A DNA stretch of 64,000 bases from an uncultured Collinsella sp. (GTDB lineage Bacteria > Actinomycetota > Coriobacteriia > Coriobacteriales > Coriobacteriaceae): assembly GCA_959026725.1 (NCBI GenBank), contig CAUFMG010000008.1, positions 1 through 64,000 on the forward strand, read 5' to 3'. The position numbers and the translations under genes were made by a program. A model generated the notes under the pieces. The model was not told the DNA's origin. It was given only the letters and a program-made list of their open reading frames with translations, and made no database searches. Positions 51,714 through 61,302 of the stretch are shown here, piece after piece (position 1 is the first letter of the stretch; each line of letters opens with the position of its first letter).

Positions 51714-53375
51714 CTACTCGATCGAGAAGATCACGGGATAGAGCGGCTGCTCGCCACGATGGGCATCAATCTCCAAGTCGGGCTGAGCCTCCTCGATGGC
51801 GTCGACGATCTCCTGGAAGGCCTCGTCGGACAGCTCCTCGCCGGCCAGAATCGTCAGCGCGTCGCCTTCCTCTTCCTCCTGCATACGGTTGATGCAGTCG
51901 AGGGTGACCTGTTTCACATCGGAGCCGACCACGTCGATGGAACCGGCGATGATGCCCATGACGTCACCGGAGTGAATCGGAGAGCCGTCCGAGGCGCTGG
52001 AATCGCGCACGGCGCGGGTGACCTCGCCATCGCGGACCTCGCTGATGGCGTCGACCATGGCGGCGACGGCGTCCTCGAGCTCGGAATCGGGCAGGACGGC
52101 GAACAGCGCGGAGAACGCCTGGGGAACGGTCTTGGTGGGAACGACGGCGACCTTCTTATCGGTGCAGGCAGAGGCAGCGGCCTCGGCAGCCATGCGGATG
52201 TTGCCGTTGTTGGGCAGGATGATGACCGAGGTCGCGTTGACCTGGTCGACGGCGCCCAGCAGATCGGCGGTCGAGGGGTTCATGGTCTGGCCACCCGAGA
52301 CGATCACGTCAACGCCGAGGGACTTGAGGATGTCGGCCTCGCCCGAACCGGCGGCAACGGCGACAAAGCCCAGCGCCTTGGCGGGCTCGGCGGCCTTTTC
52401 CTGATCCTCGTGGATCTTGGCGGTACGGTCGTGGGCCTCCATCTCCATGTTGTGGATAAAGACCTCATAGATCTGACCGAGCTGCAGCATGTGCTCGAGC
52501 ACCAGGTTGGGGGTGTTGGAGTGCACATGGATCTTGTAGTCGGGATAGGCGCCCACGAGAAGCTCGCAGTCGCCCATGGAACCCAGGAACTTAAGGCACT
52601 CGTCCTCGTCAAACGGGGCGTCGGCCTTAAACAGGAACTCGTTGCAGTAGCGGAACTCCGAGCCCTCCCAATCGTCGTTGGCCTCGATCTCAACGCGACC
52701 AAGGGCCGCGTCGCGGGCAGAGACAGCGGAATCAAACGTGGCGGAGAAATCCTCGACAACGGTGCTGCGGCCAAGTGCTGCAGCCACAAAGTTCTCAAGG
52801 AAGATGGCGAAGCCAAAGGCGCCGGAGTCGACCACGCCGTTCTCCTTCAGAACGGGCAGCAGGTCGGGCGTGCGGGCGACGGACTGGTACGCCTCGACGA
52901 CGATAGCATCGAGCGCATCCTCGGCCGAGAACTTCTTCTTCTCGCACTCATCGGCCTTGGTCGAGACATCGCGCAGGACCGTGAGGATCGTGCCCTCGAT
53001 GGGCTTGCGGACAGCCTGGAAGGCAACCTTGACGGCACGACGGAAGGCGAAGGCAATGTTGGCGGACGTAATAGGCTCGTCGGCAGAGACAAGACCCTCG
53101 GCCACGCCGCGCAGAATCTGCGAGGTGATGACTCCGGAGTTACCGCGGGCACCCATCAGGGAGCCGTGGGTGATGGCGCCGGCGATGGCCTCCATATCGG
53201 CATCGGCGGGAAGGGCGGAAAGCTCCTTGGTCACCGAGGCGAGCGTGAGCGACATGTTGGTGCCGGTGTCGCCGTCGGGTACGGGGAAGACGTTGAGCTT
53301 GTTGATCTCCTCGGCCTTGTCGGAAACGGCAGCCGCAGCGATCGGAAAACAGGTGCGAATGGTCTTTGCAATCAT
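51714..53375 (-). CDS. FakA/YloV-type DAK2 domain kinase
   Basis: A 553-aa protein with an N-terminal DAK2 kinase domain (LNVFPVPDGDTGTNMSLT and GARGNSGVITSQI) and a C-terminal DegV/fatty-acid-kinase-like part (VSGGQTMNPSTADLL). Homologues in Firmicutes phosphorylate fatty acids bound to FakB. It lies between an asp23 gene and recG, its common position. The fatty-acid kinase role is inferred from the family; no FakB/DegV gene is in the window. Confidence 0.9.
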   Translation of the reverse strand: MIAKTIRTCFPIAAAAVSDKAEEINKLNVFPVPDGDTGTNMSLTLASVTKELSALPADADMEAIAGAITHGSLMGARGNSGVITSQILRGVAEGLVSADEPITSANIAFAFRRAVKVAFQAVRKPIEGTILTVLRDVSTKADECEKKKFSAEDALDAIVVEAYQSVARTPDLLPVLKENGVVDSGAFGFAIFLENFVAAALGRSTVVEDFSATFDSAVSARDAALGRVEIEANDDWEGSEFRYCNEFLFKADAPFDEDECLKFLGSMGDCELLVGAYPDYKIHVHSNTPNLVLEHMLQLGQIYEVFIHNMEMEAHDRTAKIHEDQEKAAEPAKALGFVAVAAGSGEADILKSLGVDVIVSGGQTMNPSTADLLGAVDQVNATSVIILPNNGNIRMAAEAAASACTDKKVAVVPTKTVPQAFSALFAVLPDSELEDAVAAMVDAISEVRDGEVTRAVRDSSASDGSPIHSGDVMGIIAGSIDVVGSDVKQVTLDCINRMQEEEEGDALTILAGEELSDEAFQEIVDAIEEAQPDLEIDAHRGEQPLYPVIFSIE

Positions 53376-53402
53376 GGGTATTTGAATCTCCGTTTTCGGA
53401 TG

Positions 53403-53759
53403 CTAGTTCAGACGGCTCTTGAGCGCGTCGATATGGATGCCGATCTTAAGGCTGGCGGGATCGATCTGGGCGATCTCCTGCAGGGTAAAGGCAACGGAGC
53501 TCGAAAGATTGTGGCAGACGGACTTCATGTTGACGCCGTTCTCGAGCACGACGTGAAGATCGACCGTAAGGCCGTTCTCGTCGGCGGAGACAAGCACGCC
53601 CTTGCGGAGGCGCTGACCGGCAAGCAGGCGCACGCTCTCGGCGCCCTGGAGCTGTTCGGCCATACCGACGACGCCATAGCACGTCATCGCGGCATAACCG
53701 GCAATATCGGCAATAACGTCGTTCGAGACGCTCAGGCTGCCGTTAATGGTCTCAGACAC
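53403..53759 (-). CDS. Asp23/Gls24 family protein, copy 2
   Basis: A 118-aa protein of the DUF322/Asp23 family, typical beside DAK2/YloV genes (compare B. subtilis yloU). Motifs ISNDVIADIAGYAA-like (VSNDVIADIAGYAAMTCYGV) and VDLHVVLENGVNMKSV are seen. GTG at 53759 is chosen since AAGGAG lies 6 nt upstream. It is paralogous to 7610-7972. Confidence 0.9.
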   Translation of the reverse strand: MSETINGSLSVSNDVIADIAGYAAMTCYGVVGMAEQLQGAESVRLLAGQRLRKGVLVSADENGLTVDLHVVLENGVNMKSVCHNLSSSVAFTLQEIAQIDPASLKIGIHIDALKSRLN

Positions 53760-53917
53760 AAGAATCTCCTTATCTGGTGCTCGCGGCACCATCTCGTGGG
53801 AGCAATCATTGGAATATTCTACAACGACCGCGCCATGTTGAGGTGGCGGGCCTCGGGATTACATCCTCGACACGAAATGTTGATACGGTAACGTTCGCGA
53901 ACAGCGATCGCGGCATG

Positions 53918-53947
53918 AAAAAACCCGCCGCATAAGCGACGGGTTTT
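53918..53947 (-). terminator. Terminator after the tRNA-Asn pair
   Basis: On the minus strand CCCGTCGC-TTAT-GCGGCGGG is followed by TTTTTT, directly after the second tRNA in transcript order. Confidence 0.85.
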
Positions 53948-53953
53948 ACAACC

Positions 53954-54028
53954 TGGCTCCCCGGGTAGGACTCGAACCTACAACAGCGCGGTTAACAGCC
54001 GCGTGCTCTACCATTGAGCTACCGAGGA
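53954..54028 (-). tRNA. tRNA-Asn (GTT), copy 2 in transcript order
   Basis: A 75-nt cloverleaf with encoded CCA. The acceptor stem TCCTCGG pairs with CCGGGGA (one T-G pair), the discriminator is G, the T arm is GTAGGTTCGAGTCCTAC, and the anticodon loop CTGTTAA gives GTT. It is identical to the copy at 54062-54136. Confidence 0.96.
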
Positions 54029-54061
54029 ATTTAAAGCCCAACAGAAAGGGCTGAAAAATTC

Positions 54062-54136
54062 TGGCTCCCCGGGTAGGACTCGAACCTACAACAGCGCGGT
54101 TAACAGCCGCGTGCTCTACCATTGAGCTACCGAGGA
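54062..54136 (-). tRNA. tRNA-Asn (GTT), copy 1 in transcript order
   Basis: The same 75-nt sequence as 53954-54028, separated by a 33-nt spacer. Both end in an encoded CCA and share the terminator at 53918-53947, so they form one small transcript. Confidence 0.96.
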
Positions 54137-54221
54137 ATAGGTGCGTGCTCTCAAGCAACGAAGTTTATTATACGGACGAATCAGCTCAGGGCAAGAACTT
54201 TTTTAAGAAATTTTCCGACCT

Positions 54222-54275
54222 AGTCATTGGGGACGTTCTTAAACGACCAGTCATTCAAGAACGTCCCCAACGACT
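54222..54275. repeat. Palindrome family C (arms with TTGGGGACGTTCTT)
   Basis: AGTCATTGGGGACGTTCTT (54222-54240) and AAGAACGTCCCCAACGACT (54257-54275) are 19-nt arms with one mismatch and a 16-nt loop. It lies between the tRNA-Asn pair and the rpoD terminator. The word GGGGAC recurs in the other palindromes of this window. Confidence 0.8.
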
Positions 54276-54277
54276 AC

Positions 54278-54313
54278 ATGAAAGCGCCCTCAAGCGGATG
54301 TGCTTGAGGGCGC
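54278..54313 (-). terminator. Terminator of rpoD
   Basis: GCGCCCTCAAGC (54284-54295) and its exact reverse complement (54302-54313) form a 12-bp stem, 11 nt after the rpoD stop, with a short T-run on the minus strand. Confidence 0.8.
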
Positions 54314-54324
54314 CTCTTGCTTGA

Positions 54325-55674
<1,350 letters not shown>

Positions 55675-55706
55675 AGATTCTCCCTTCGTAGTCCACAGGA
55701 CTCAAT

Positions 55707-55715
55707 ACTTTAGCA
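55707..55715 (-). promoter_or_regulatory. Candidate extended -10 promoter of rpoD
   Basis: On the minus strand TGCTAAAGT matches the extended -10 form TGnTAtAAT with good agreement. It lies 33 nt before the rpoD start codon, in the dnaG-rpoD gap. Confidence 0.4.
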
Positions 55716-55784
55716 CACACATGGACGTCTATACCCAAAATAAAGACAGGATATAGGCGAGAATACGCTGGTTGACCACAACAT

Positions 55785-57899
55785 CTAGGCCTGATCGGCG
55801 TCCGTGGTCTCCAAACCGATCAAACGGAACGGGTCGGCCACGCCTCCGATCGACTTTTGGAGCTCGCGCTGGCGCTGTGAATCTTGCACCGCCTGCACAG
55901 TCAGCACGCGACGGTCCTCATCGTCGAGTGAACGGTCCTGACGCAACTTGGCCTGCGCAGCTCGCATGCGACGTTTGATGGTGTAGAGCTCGAGCGTATC
56001 GAGCATAAAGACGATGTTCGTCTCGGTCGGGTGCTTACTCGTTGCCGAAATGCGCCCGGCGCTGACAAGCGACGCCGCCTCGGGACACACCGCGCGCGCC
56101 GCATCCATGCAGGCAGCAGGATCGGTGCCCGGCGGCGTCGCGAGCACGGCCCACGCGATGGACTCGTGACGCGGATCCACCCACTCGATCGAGCAGATGC
56201 GATCGGCATACGTGCGGAACAGGTCGGGGTAGCTCGTGAGCATCGTCAGCAACTCGCGCTCCCCCGCCAAAGACTTTCGCTCTAGGTCGGTCAGCACGAT
56301 CGGCATCGTCGGCGACGCGGGCGCGCCCATTATATCGGCGACCGGTGCCGCGCCATCCATACCAACCGGCACATCAATCGGCGGCATATCGTCGACAGCC
56401 TCGACCGGCGCGGCCCCGTAGGCCTCGAGCGGCACATAGTCGTACGGTTCTTCCTCGACCGGTGCGGACACCGGCGGCGTCGCACCCGCGGCCCAGGCAC
56501 CGCGAGACGTCCCCAGCAAACCAGACGCCCGACCGCCCGCGCTGCCCGCGCGCTCAGCTTGCGCGCGTTGACGCTCGTAGTTCTGCTCACGGCGGCGCTC
56601 GGCGTCCTCGCGCTTGGCAACATCGCGAAACACACGGCCCGAGCTCGAGCGCACCGTCTCCAGATCCAAACCCAGCAGGTCGGCAATCTGGATAAAGTAC
56701 GTATCGATCATGTAGCTATCGCGCAGCGGATAGATGAGCGTCAGTGCATCCTCGAGCGCCTTGGCACGACCGCCCGGCGTGGTAATGTCGCTCGACTCCT
56801 GCAGTGAGCGGTACACAAAGTCCATGAGGGGCTCGGCGGCATCGATGCGCGCCTGCAGAGCCTCGCCACCATGCGCGGTGATGAACTCCATGGGGTCGTT
56901 GCCGTCGGGAAGCACCACGCAGCGCAGGTCCATCGAATCCTGCTCGATAAACTGAATCGCGCGGCGTGCGGCCTTTTGACCGGCGGCGTCGCCATCGAAC
57001 ATATATACAATGCGCTTGGCAAAACGAGTGAGTGTCTTAACGTGATGTTCCGTCAGCGCCGTGCCCAGCGTGGCGACAACGTTTTTGATCCCTGCCTCCC
57101 AGCAGGCGATGCAGTCGGTATAGCCTTCCACCACGATGGCGGTATCCTGCGCGACGATAAACTCCTTGGCCCAGTTAAAGCCATAGAGGTTTCGTTTTTT
57201 ATGAAACACGCTCGTCTCGGCGGTGTTGAGGTACTTGGGCTGACCATCGCCCATGATGCGCCCGCCAAAGGCGATATTGTGACCCTGCTCATCAAAGATG
57301 GGAAACATCACGCGGTCGTAAAAACGGTCCGCGAGCTGCCCGCGCCCGCGGCTCACGGCCACATTGGCGTCAATCATCTCCTGCGGGGTAAAGCCCGCCT
57401 GCGACAGATGCGACACCAGCGCGTTGCGACCCGGCGCAAAGCCCAGGCAGTAGCGGCGACAGACGTCGCCGCCCATACCGCGGCTGGCGAAGTACTCGCG
57501 CGGACGGCTGTCCTTACCGCGCATAAGCATGGTGTGGTAGAACTGAGCCGTCTCAGCGCACAGGTCATAGATGCGGGCACGCTTGGTGCCTCGATCGCGC
57601 TGCGCACCGGTATCGTGCAGTTCAATGCCCGCACGGTCGGCCAAATAACGGATCGACTCGGGAAAACTCAGGTTCTCGCGCTTCATGATATAGGTGAAGA
57701 CGTCGCCGCCCTCGCCGCAGCCAAAGCAGTGCCACACCTGCGTAGAAGGGATAATGTGAAACGAGGGGGTCTTTTCGCCATGAAACGGGCAGCAGCCCCA
57801 AAACTCATGGCCGCGGGGCTTGAGCTCAACCGTTTCCTGCACGATGGCAACCAGGTCCGACGCCGCGCGTACCTGATCTTTTTCCTCATCGCTAATCAC
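55785..57899 (-). CDS. dnaG: DNA primase
   Basis: Synthesises RNA primers for replication. The 704 aa have an N-terminal zinc-binding domain (CCPFHGEKTPSF with WHCFGCGEGG), the RNA-polymerase domain with TOPRIM motif VVEGYTDCIA and FDGDAAGQKA, and a helicase-interacting C-terminus. A Pro/Ala-rich linker (about residues 450-530) is longer than in many homologues. The GTG start at 57899 overlaps the ribF stop by 8 nt; GGGGGTGAG lies upstream. Confidence 0.95.
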   Translation of the reverse strand: MISDEEKDQVRAASDLVAIVQETVELKPRGHEFWGCCPFHGEKTPSFHIIPSTQVWHCFGCGEGGDVFTYIMKRENLSFPESIRYLADRAGIELHDTGAQRDRGTKRARIYDLCAETAQFYHTMLMRGKDSRPREYFASRGMGGDVCRRYCLGFAPGRNALVSHLSQAGFTPQEMIDANVAVSRGRGQLADRFYDRVMFPIFDEQGHNIAFGGRIMGDGQPKYLNTAETSVFHKKRNLYGFNWAKEFIVAQDTAIVVEGYTDCIACWEAGIKNVVATLGTALTEHHVKTLTRFAKRIVYMFDGDAAGQKAARRAIQFIEQDSMDLRCVVLPDGNDPMEFITAHGGEALQARIDAAEPLMDFVYRSLQESSDITTPGGRAKALEDALTLIYPLRDSYMIDTYFIQIADLLGLDLETVRSSSGRVFRDVAKREDAERRREQNYERQRAQAERAGSAGGRASGLLGTSRGAWAAGATPPVSAPVEEEPYDYVPLEAYGAAPVEAVDDMPPIDVPVGMDGAAPVADIMGAPASPTMPIVLTDLERKSLAGERELLTMLTSYPDLFRTYADRICSIEWVDPRHESIAWAVLATPPGTDPAACMDAARAVCPEAASLVSAGRISATSKHPTETNIVFMLDTLELYTIKRRMRAAQAKLRQDRSLDDEDRRVLTVQAVQDSQRQRELQKSIGGVADPFRLIGLETTDADQA

Positions 57900-58899
57900 G
57901 GATACTCACCCCCTGCTCACCCAAGTTATGAAGAATATCGTCGATATTACCCTCGACGGTCGCGATCAACTCGTCCAGGGAATCGAACACGCGAGACGGA
58001 CGCAGCCAGCGCGTAAACGCCAGCGACACCGAGGCGCCATACAGGTCGCCCGCATAGCCGATCAAGTTGGCCTCGAGATGCGCCGAGGCGGCATCATCGG
58101 CATAGGTCGGCGGCAGGCCGACATTAACGGCAGCGGGCCATACGGTATCGTCGACCAGCACCAGACCCTCATAGACGCCATCGGCAGGCACCTGGATGCC
58201 GTCGGGCACCTGGATGTTTGCCGTGGGAAAGCCCATGTCGGAGCCCTCGTGACGGCCAGCCGCCACAACGCCGCGCAGCATATAGGGACGGCCGAGAAGC
58301 TCGGCAGCCAGCTCCACATGACCCTGACCCAGCTCATGGCGGACGCGCGTGGCGCAGACGGTCTGCCCGTTAACGCAGAGCAGGTCGTGACCGTAAACGT
58401 CAACCCCACGCTCAGCGCCCCAGGCGCGCATCTCGGCAACGCCCGAAGCGCCGCCGCGGCCGAGCCTAAAGTCGCTGCCGACACGAATGGAGCGAATGTC
58501 GACAACGCGCGACAAAAGCGCCAGAAACCCGACATGGTCGAGTGCCGCCACGGCAGACGTAAAGGGAACGGCCACCACCGCATCGACCCCGGTTTGGGCC
58601 AGGGCATGCAGGCGGTCAGCCGTCGTCATCAATTTTTGAGCGGGCGAAGGACTCACCACGACGTCCGGGTCAGGATCGAAAGTAATCACGACCGCTTTGC
58701 TGCCGTGATCATGCGCATCGCGAATAACCGCATCGATCAGCTCTTGGTGCCCACGATGTACGCCATCAAACACGCCAATGGCGATTGAAGCGGCACCCAA
58801 GAACTCGCACCCATCAAATGCATCGGCAGAAACGATAGGGGCCTCATCCAACTCACCCGCGAAAAAGATACGCGCGAGCTCGTGAGGCGCCAGCATCAT
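57892..58899 (-). CDS. ribF: Bifunctional riboflavin kinase / FAD synthetase
   Basis: Converts riboflavin to FMN and FAD. The 335 aa have an N-terminal adenylyltransferase (AIGVFDGVHRGHQELI) and a C-terminal flavokinase domain (RHEGSDMGFPTANIQVPDG; YEGLVLVDD). The start overlaps truB by 4 nt and the stop overlaps dnaG by 8 nt. truB-ribF is a common actinobacterial/Firmicutes pair. Confidence 0.95.
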   Translation of the reverse strand: MMLAPHELARIFFAGELDEAPIVSADAFDGCEFLGAASIAIGVFDGVHRGHQELIDAVIRDAHDHGSKAVVITFDPDPDVVVSPSPAQKLMTTADRLHALAQTGVDAVVAVPFTSAVAALDHVGFLALLSRVVDIRSIRVGSDFRLGRGGASGVAEMRAWGAERGVDVYGHDLLCVNGQTVCATRVRHELGQGHVELAAELLGRPYMLRGVVAAGRHEGSDMGFPTANIQVPDGIQVPADGVYEGLVLVDDTVWPAAVNVGLPPTYADDAASAHLEANLIGYAGDLYGASVSLAFTRWLRPSRVFDSLDELIATVEGNIDDILHNLGEQGVSIRD

Positions 58900-59828
58900 C
58901 GAACACCGCCGATCGCCTGCGGAAAGACGTGCTCCATCACAAAGCGGCCGCCCTCGATACGAGCAAGCGCCTTCAATCCCCCATCGAGCACGAGCGCGAA
59001 CGGCGCCTTCGCCATATCGAAATCCGCAAGCGCGCGTTCAACGGGAATGCGGCGACCACAAAGCAGGTCGTCTGCAAGATTACCCGGCAAATCGACACGC
59101 GTGGCACCAAGGGCGGCGATGGGATCCAGAGCGAAGCCGACAGCGGACTCGGCAGAGAGTTCCTCAACCGCATGACAGGCGCCAATGGAAACCACGCCGG
59201 AGGCCGTACGGCGCAGCGCGGAAATATGCGCAGCACTATCGCAGGCGCGACCCAGATCGCGAGCAAGCGCACGAATGTAGGTGCCTTTGCTTACCGAAAA
59301 GGCCACGGTCCAGACGCACGTTTCGCCCTCGCCGCTCACGGCGATCAGGTCGGCGGCATAGACCTCGACGGGGCGCGGAGGCAAGTCTACCGCATTGCCC
59401 TCGCGAGCACTCTTATAGGCACGAACGCCATTGACCGAGATGGCCGAAAAAGCTGGCGGCACCTGCAACTGCGGGCCAAGCATAGCGGCCAGCTGCTCAC
59501 GAGCGTAAGCGAGATCGTGCAGCTCGGGGGCAACGGGTACCGTGCGGACGGCCTCGCCCTCCGCGTCATCGGTATTGGTCTCGACGCCAAACGAAATGTC
59601 GGCGACATAGCTTTTGGTATCGAGGGTTAGCATGCCCAGCAGACGGGTCGCCTGGCCGACGCCCACCACCATGACACCCGAGGCCATGGGGTCGAGCGTG
59701 CCGGCATGGCCGACGCGTCGCTCATGGAGGGCGCGTCGGCACTGCGATACCACGTCGTGGGACGTACAGCCCACCGGCTTATCGACGGCGAGCAGCATAT
59801 TCAATTGAGAAGGCGTACGACGAGCCAT
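58896..59828 (-). CDS. truB: tRNA pseudouridine-55 synthase
   Basis: Makes the pseudouridine 55 of the tRNA T loop. The 310 aa have DKPVGCTSHDVV and the catalytic Asp in GHAGTLDPMASGVMVV. The C-terminal PUA-like region is present. It lies 15 nt after nrnA and is coupled to ribF. Part of the infB-rbfA-nrnA-truB-ribF series that follows nusA in many genomes. Confidence 0.95.
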   Translation of the reverse strand: MARRTPSQLNMLLAVDKPVGCTSHDVVSQCRRALHERRVGHAGTLDPMASGVMVVGVGQATRLLGMLTLDTKSYVADISFGVETNTDDAEGEAVRTVPVAPELHDLAYAREQLAAMLGPQLQVPPAFSAISVNGVRAYKSAREGNAVDLPPRPVEVYAADLIAVSGEGETCVWTVAFSVSKGTYIRALARDLGRACDSAAHISALRRTASGVVSIGACHAVEELSAESAVGFALDPIAALGATRVDLPGNLADDLLCGRRIPVERALADFDMAKAPFALVLDGGLKALARIEGGRFVMEHVFPQAIGGVR

Positions 59829-59843
59829 GTACCATCCAAAATG

Positions 59844-60887
59844 TTAGAGCTCGACGGTCACCGAAGCGGGATCCTCCCCCACCAGCTCGGCCAGCATGGG
59901 AAGTGCCACGGCGAGCGTCTCGCGAATCGTTCCGTTGTTGGAAAAGCCGGCGGCGGCATGATGCCCGCCACCGCCAAAGTTGGCAGCGATCTCGGACACA
60001 TCGAGGTCACCCTTGGAGCGCAGGTTGCCGCGCACCTTGGTATCGCCCTCGATGCCCTTTAGGAACAGGCAGACCTCAACGCCCATCACCGAACGCACCA
60101 CATCGACCAGACCGTCGCACTCATCCGAAGTGACGCCGCAGGCCTCGAGGTCGCTCTGGTACGCATAACTATATGCCACACGACCGTGCGCCACGGTCTT
60201 GATACGACCCATAACGATGGACTTGAGATGCAAGAACTCTACGCGCATGCTCTGGTAGACCTCGAGCGCGACGCGCGCCGGATCGGCACCGTGCGCGACC
60301 AGGCGCGAGGCGGCATGGAACGCAGCAGCATCGGCGTTTTGGTACTGAAAACGACCGGTATCGGTCACCAGGCCGCACAGCAGGCAGGTCGCGACACCGT
60401 TGCGAGCCACAATGCCGCAATTGTCTAAAAAGCGGTCGATGATCATGGCGCAGGCCGCGGCGCCGACGCACCTCAGGCTCAGCTCGGCAAATTCCTCACG
60501 CGCCGGATGGTGATCGAAGCACACCACATGAGACGAGCGGCGGAGCACCTCAGCGGAGTTGTTCAGACGCTCGACGACCGGCACGTCCACCGAGATGAAA
60601 AGGTCCGGATTGCCGGTATACGCAGATGCGGGCACCAGACGGTCGGCGCCCTCCATAAAGCGGTAGATGCGCGGAACCGGGTCATCGTCTGCCAGCAGCA
60701 GGGCAATGTCCTTGTTGGGGAAAAACTTCATAAGCGATAAGCCCAGACCCAGCACGGAGCCCAGGGCGTCACCATCGGGAGACGTATGTCCCGAAATCGC
60801 AATGGAGGACGCACCCTCGATGAGCTCGAGGATGCGTCGCTGAATATCTGCAGACTCGCACGATGCGAGGTCGGCGGAATTACTCAT
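59844..60887 (-). CDS. nrnA: DHH-family oligoribonuclease / pAp phosphatase NrnA
   Basis: Degrades oligoribonucleotides and 3'-phosphoadenosine 5'-phosphate. The 347 aa have DHH motifs (GHTSPDGDALGS; FDHHPAREEF) and the DHHA1 region (GGGGHHAAAG). Start ATGAGTAA overlaps the rbfA stop by 8 nt. Its position between rbfA and truB is typical. Confidence 0.93.
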   Translation of the reverse strand: MSNSADLASCESADIQRRILELIEGASSIAISGHTSPDGDALGSVLGLGLSLMKFFPNKDIALLLADDDPVPRIYRFMEGADRLVPASAYTGNPDLFISVDVPVVERLNNSAEVLRRSSHVVCFDHHPAREEFAELSLRCVGAAACAMIIDRFLDNCGIVARNGVATCLLCGLVTDTGRFQYQNADAAAFHAASRLVAHGADPARVALEVYQSMRVEFLHLKSIVMGRIKTVAHGRVAYSYAYQSDLEACGVTSDECDGLVDVVRSVMGVEVCLFLKGIEGDTKVRGNLRSKGDLDVSEIAANFGGGGHHAAAGFSNNGTIRETLAVALPMLAELVGEDPASVTVEL

Positions 60888-61290
60888 CTAAAGCTGCCTC
60901 CTGGGCGGCATCCGCTATGGGATAGCCGTCCTCGTCCTTTTCGATCGCAAGCGTGGCGGGAACGTTTTCCAGCGCGCGCGTGATGCGCTCGGCCTCATCG
61001 GTCGAGCGATCGATGCGAAAATCGAGCTCGGGCGTGACGCGCCAATCGAGCGAGCGGGCCAACAGGCTACGAATGCGGCCCTTGGCGCTGGCGAGCGCCT
61101 CCATGACCTCCTCGTAGCGGCTCGCGTCGCACGACACGTACACGCGCGCGAACGAACGGTCCACCGCGACCTCGACCGCGGTCAAGGTGACCAGGTCGAG
61201 ACGCGGATCGGAAACCTCAAAGAGCAGGATATAACCGAGCTTCTCGCGAAGCTGCTCGCCCAGACGGCGGGTTGCCTGCGTTTGCTTCAT
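60880..61290 (-). CDS. rbfA: Ribosome-binding factor A
   Basis: 30S maturation factor of 136 aa with the KH-like fold (LGEQLREKLGYILLFEVSDP; VYVSCDASRYEEVMEAL; TPELDFRIDRSTDEAERI). A short acidic tail ends ALDE. It is followed by nrnA with an 8-nt overlap and follows infB by 12 nt. Confidence 0.94.
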   Translation of the reverse strand: MKQTQATRRLGEQLREKLGYILLFEVSDPRLDLVTLTAVEVAVDRSFARVYVSCDASRYEEVMEALASAKGRIRSLLARSLDWRVTPELDFRIDRSTDEAERITRALENVPATLAIEKDEDGYPIADAAQEAALDE

Positions 61291-61302
61291 AGCGCTACCC
61301 CC

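Noticed and set aside
51453..53891. An 812-codon open frame opposite recG and the FakA-like gene
   Set aside because: It spans the reverse of two well-conserved genes and the gap between them, and the composition is that of an antisense frame.
53946..54158. A 70-codon frame with an internal repeat
   Set aside because: It is the translation of the two tRNA-Asn genes; the repeat is the duplicated tRNA.
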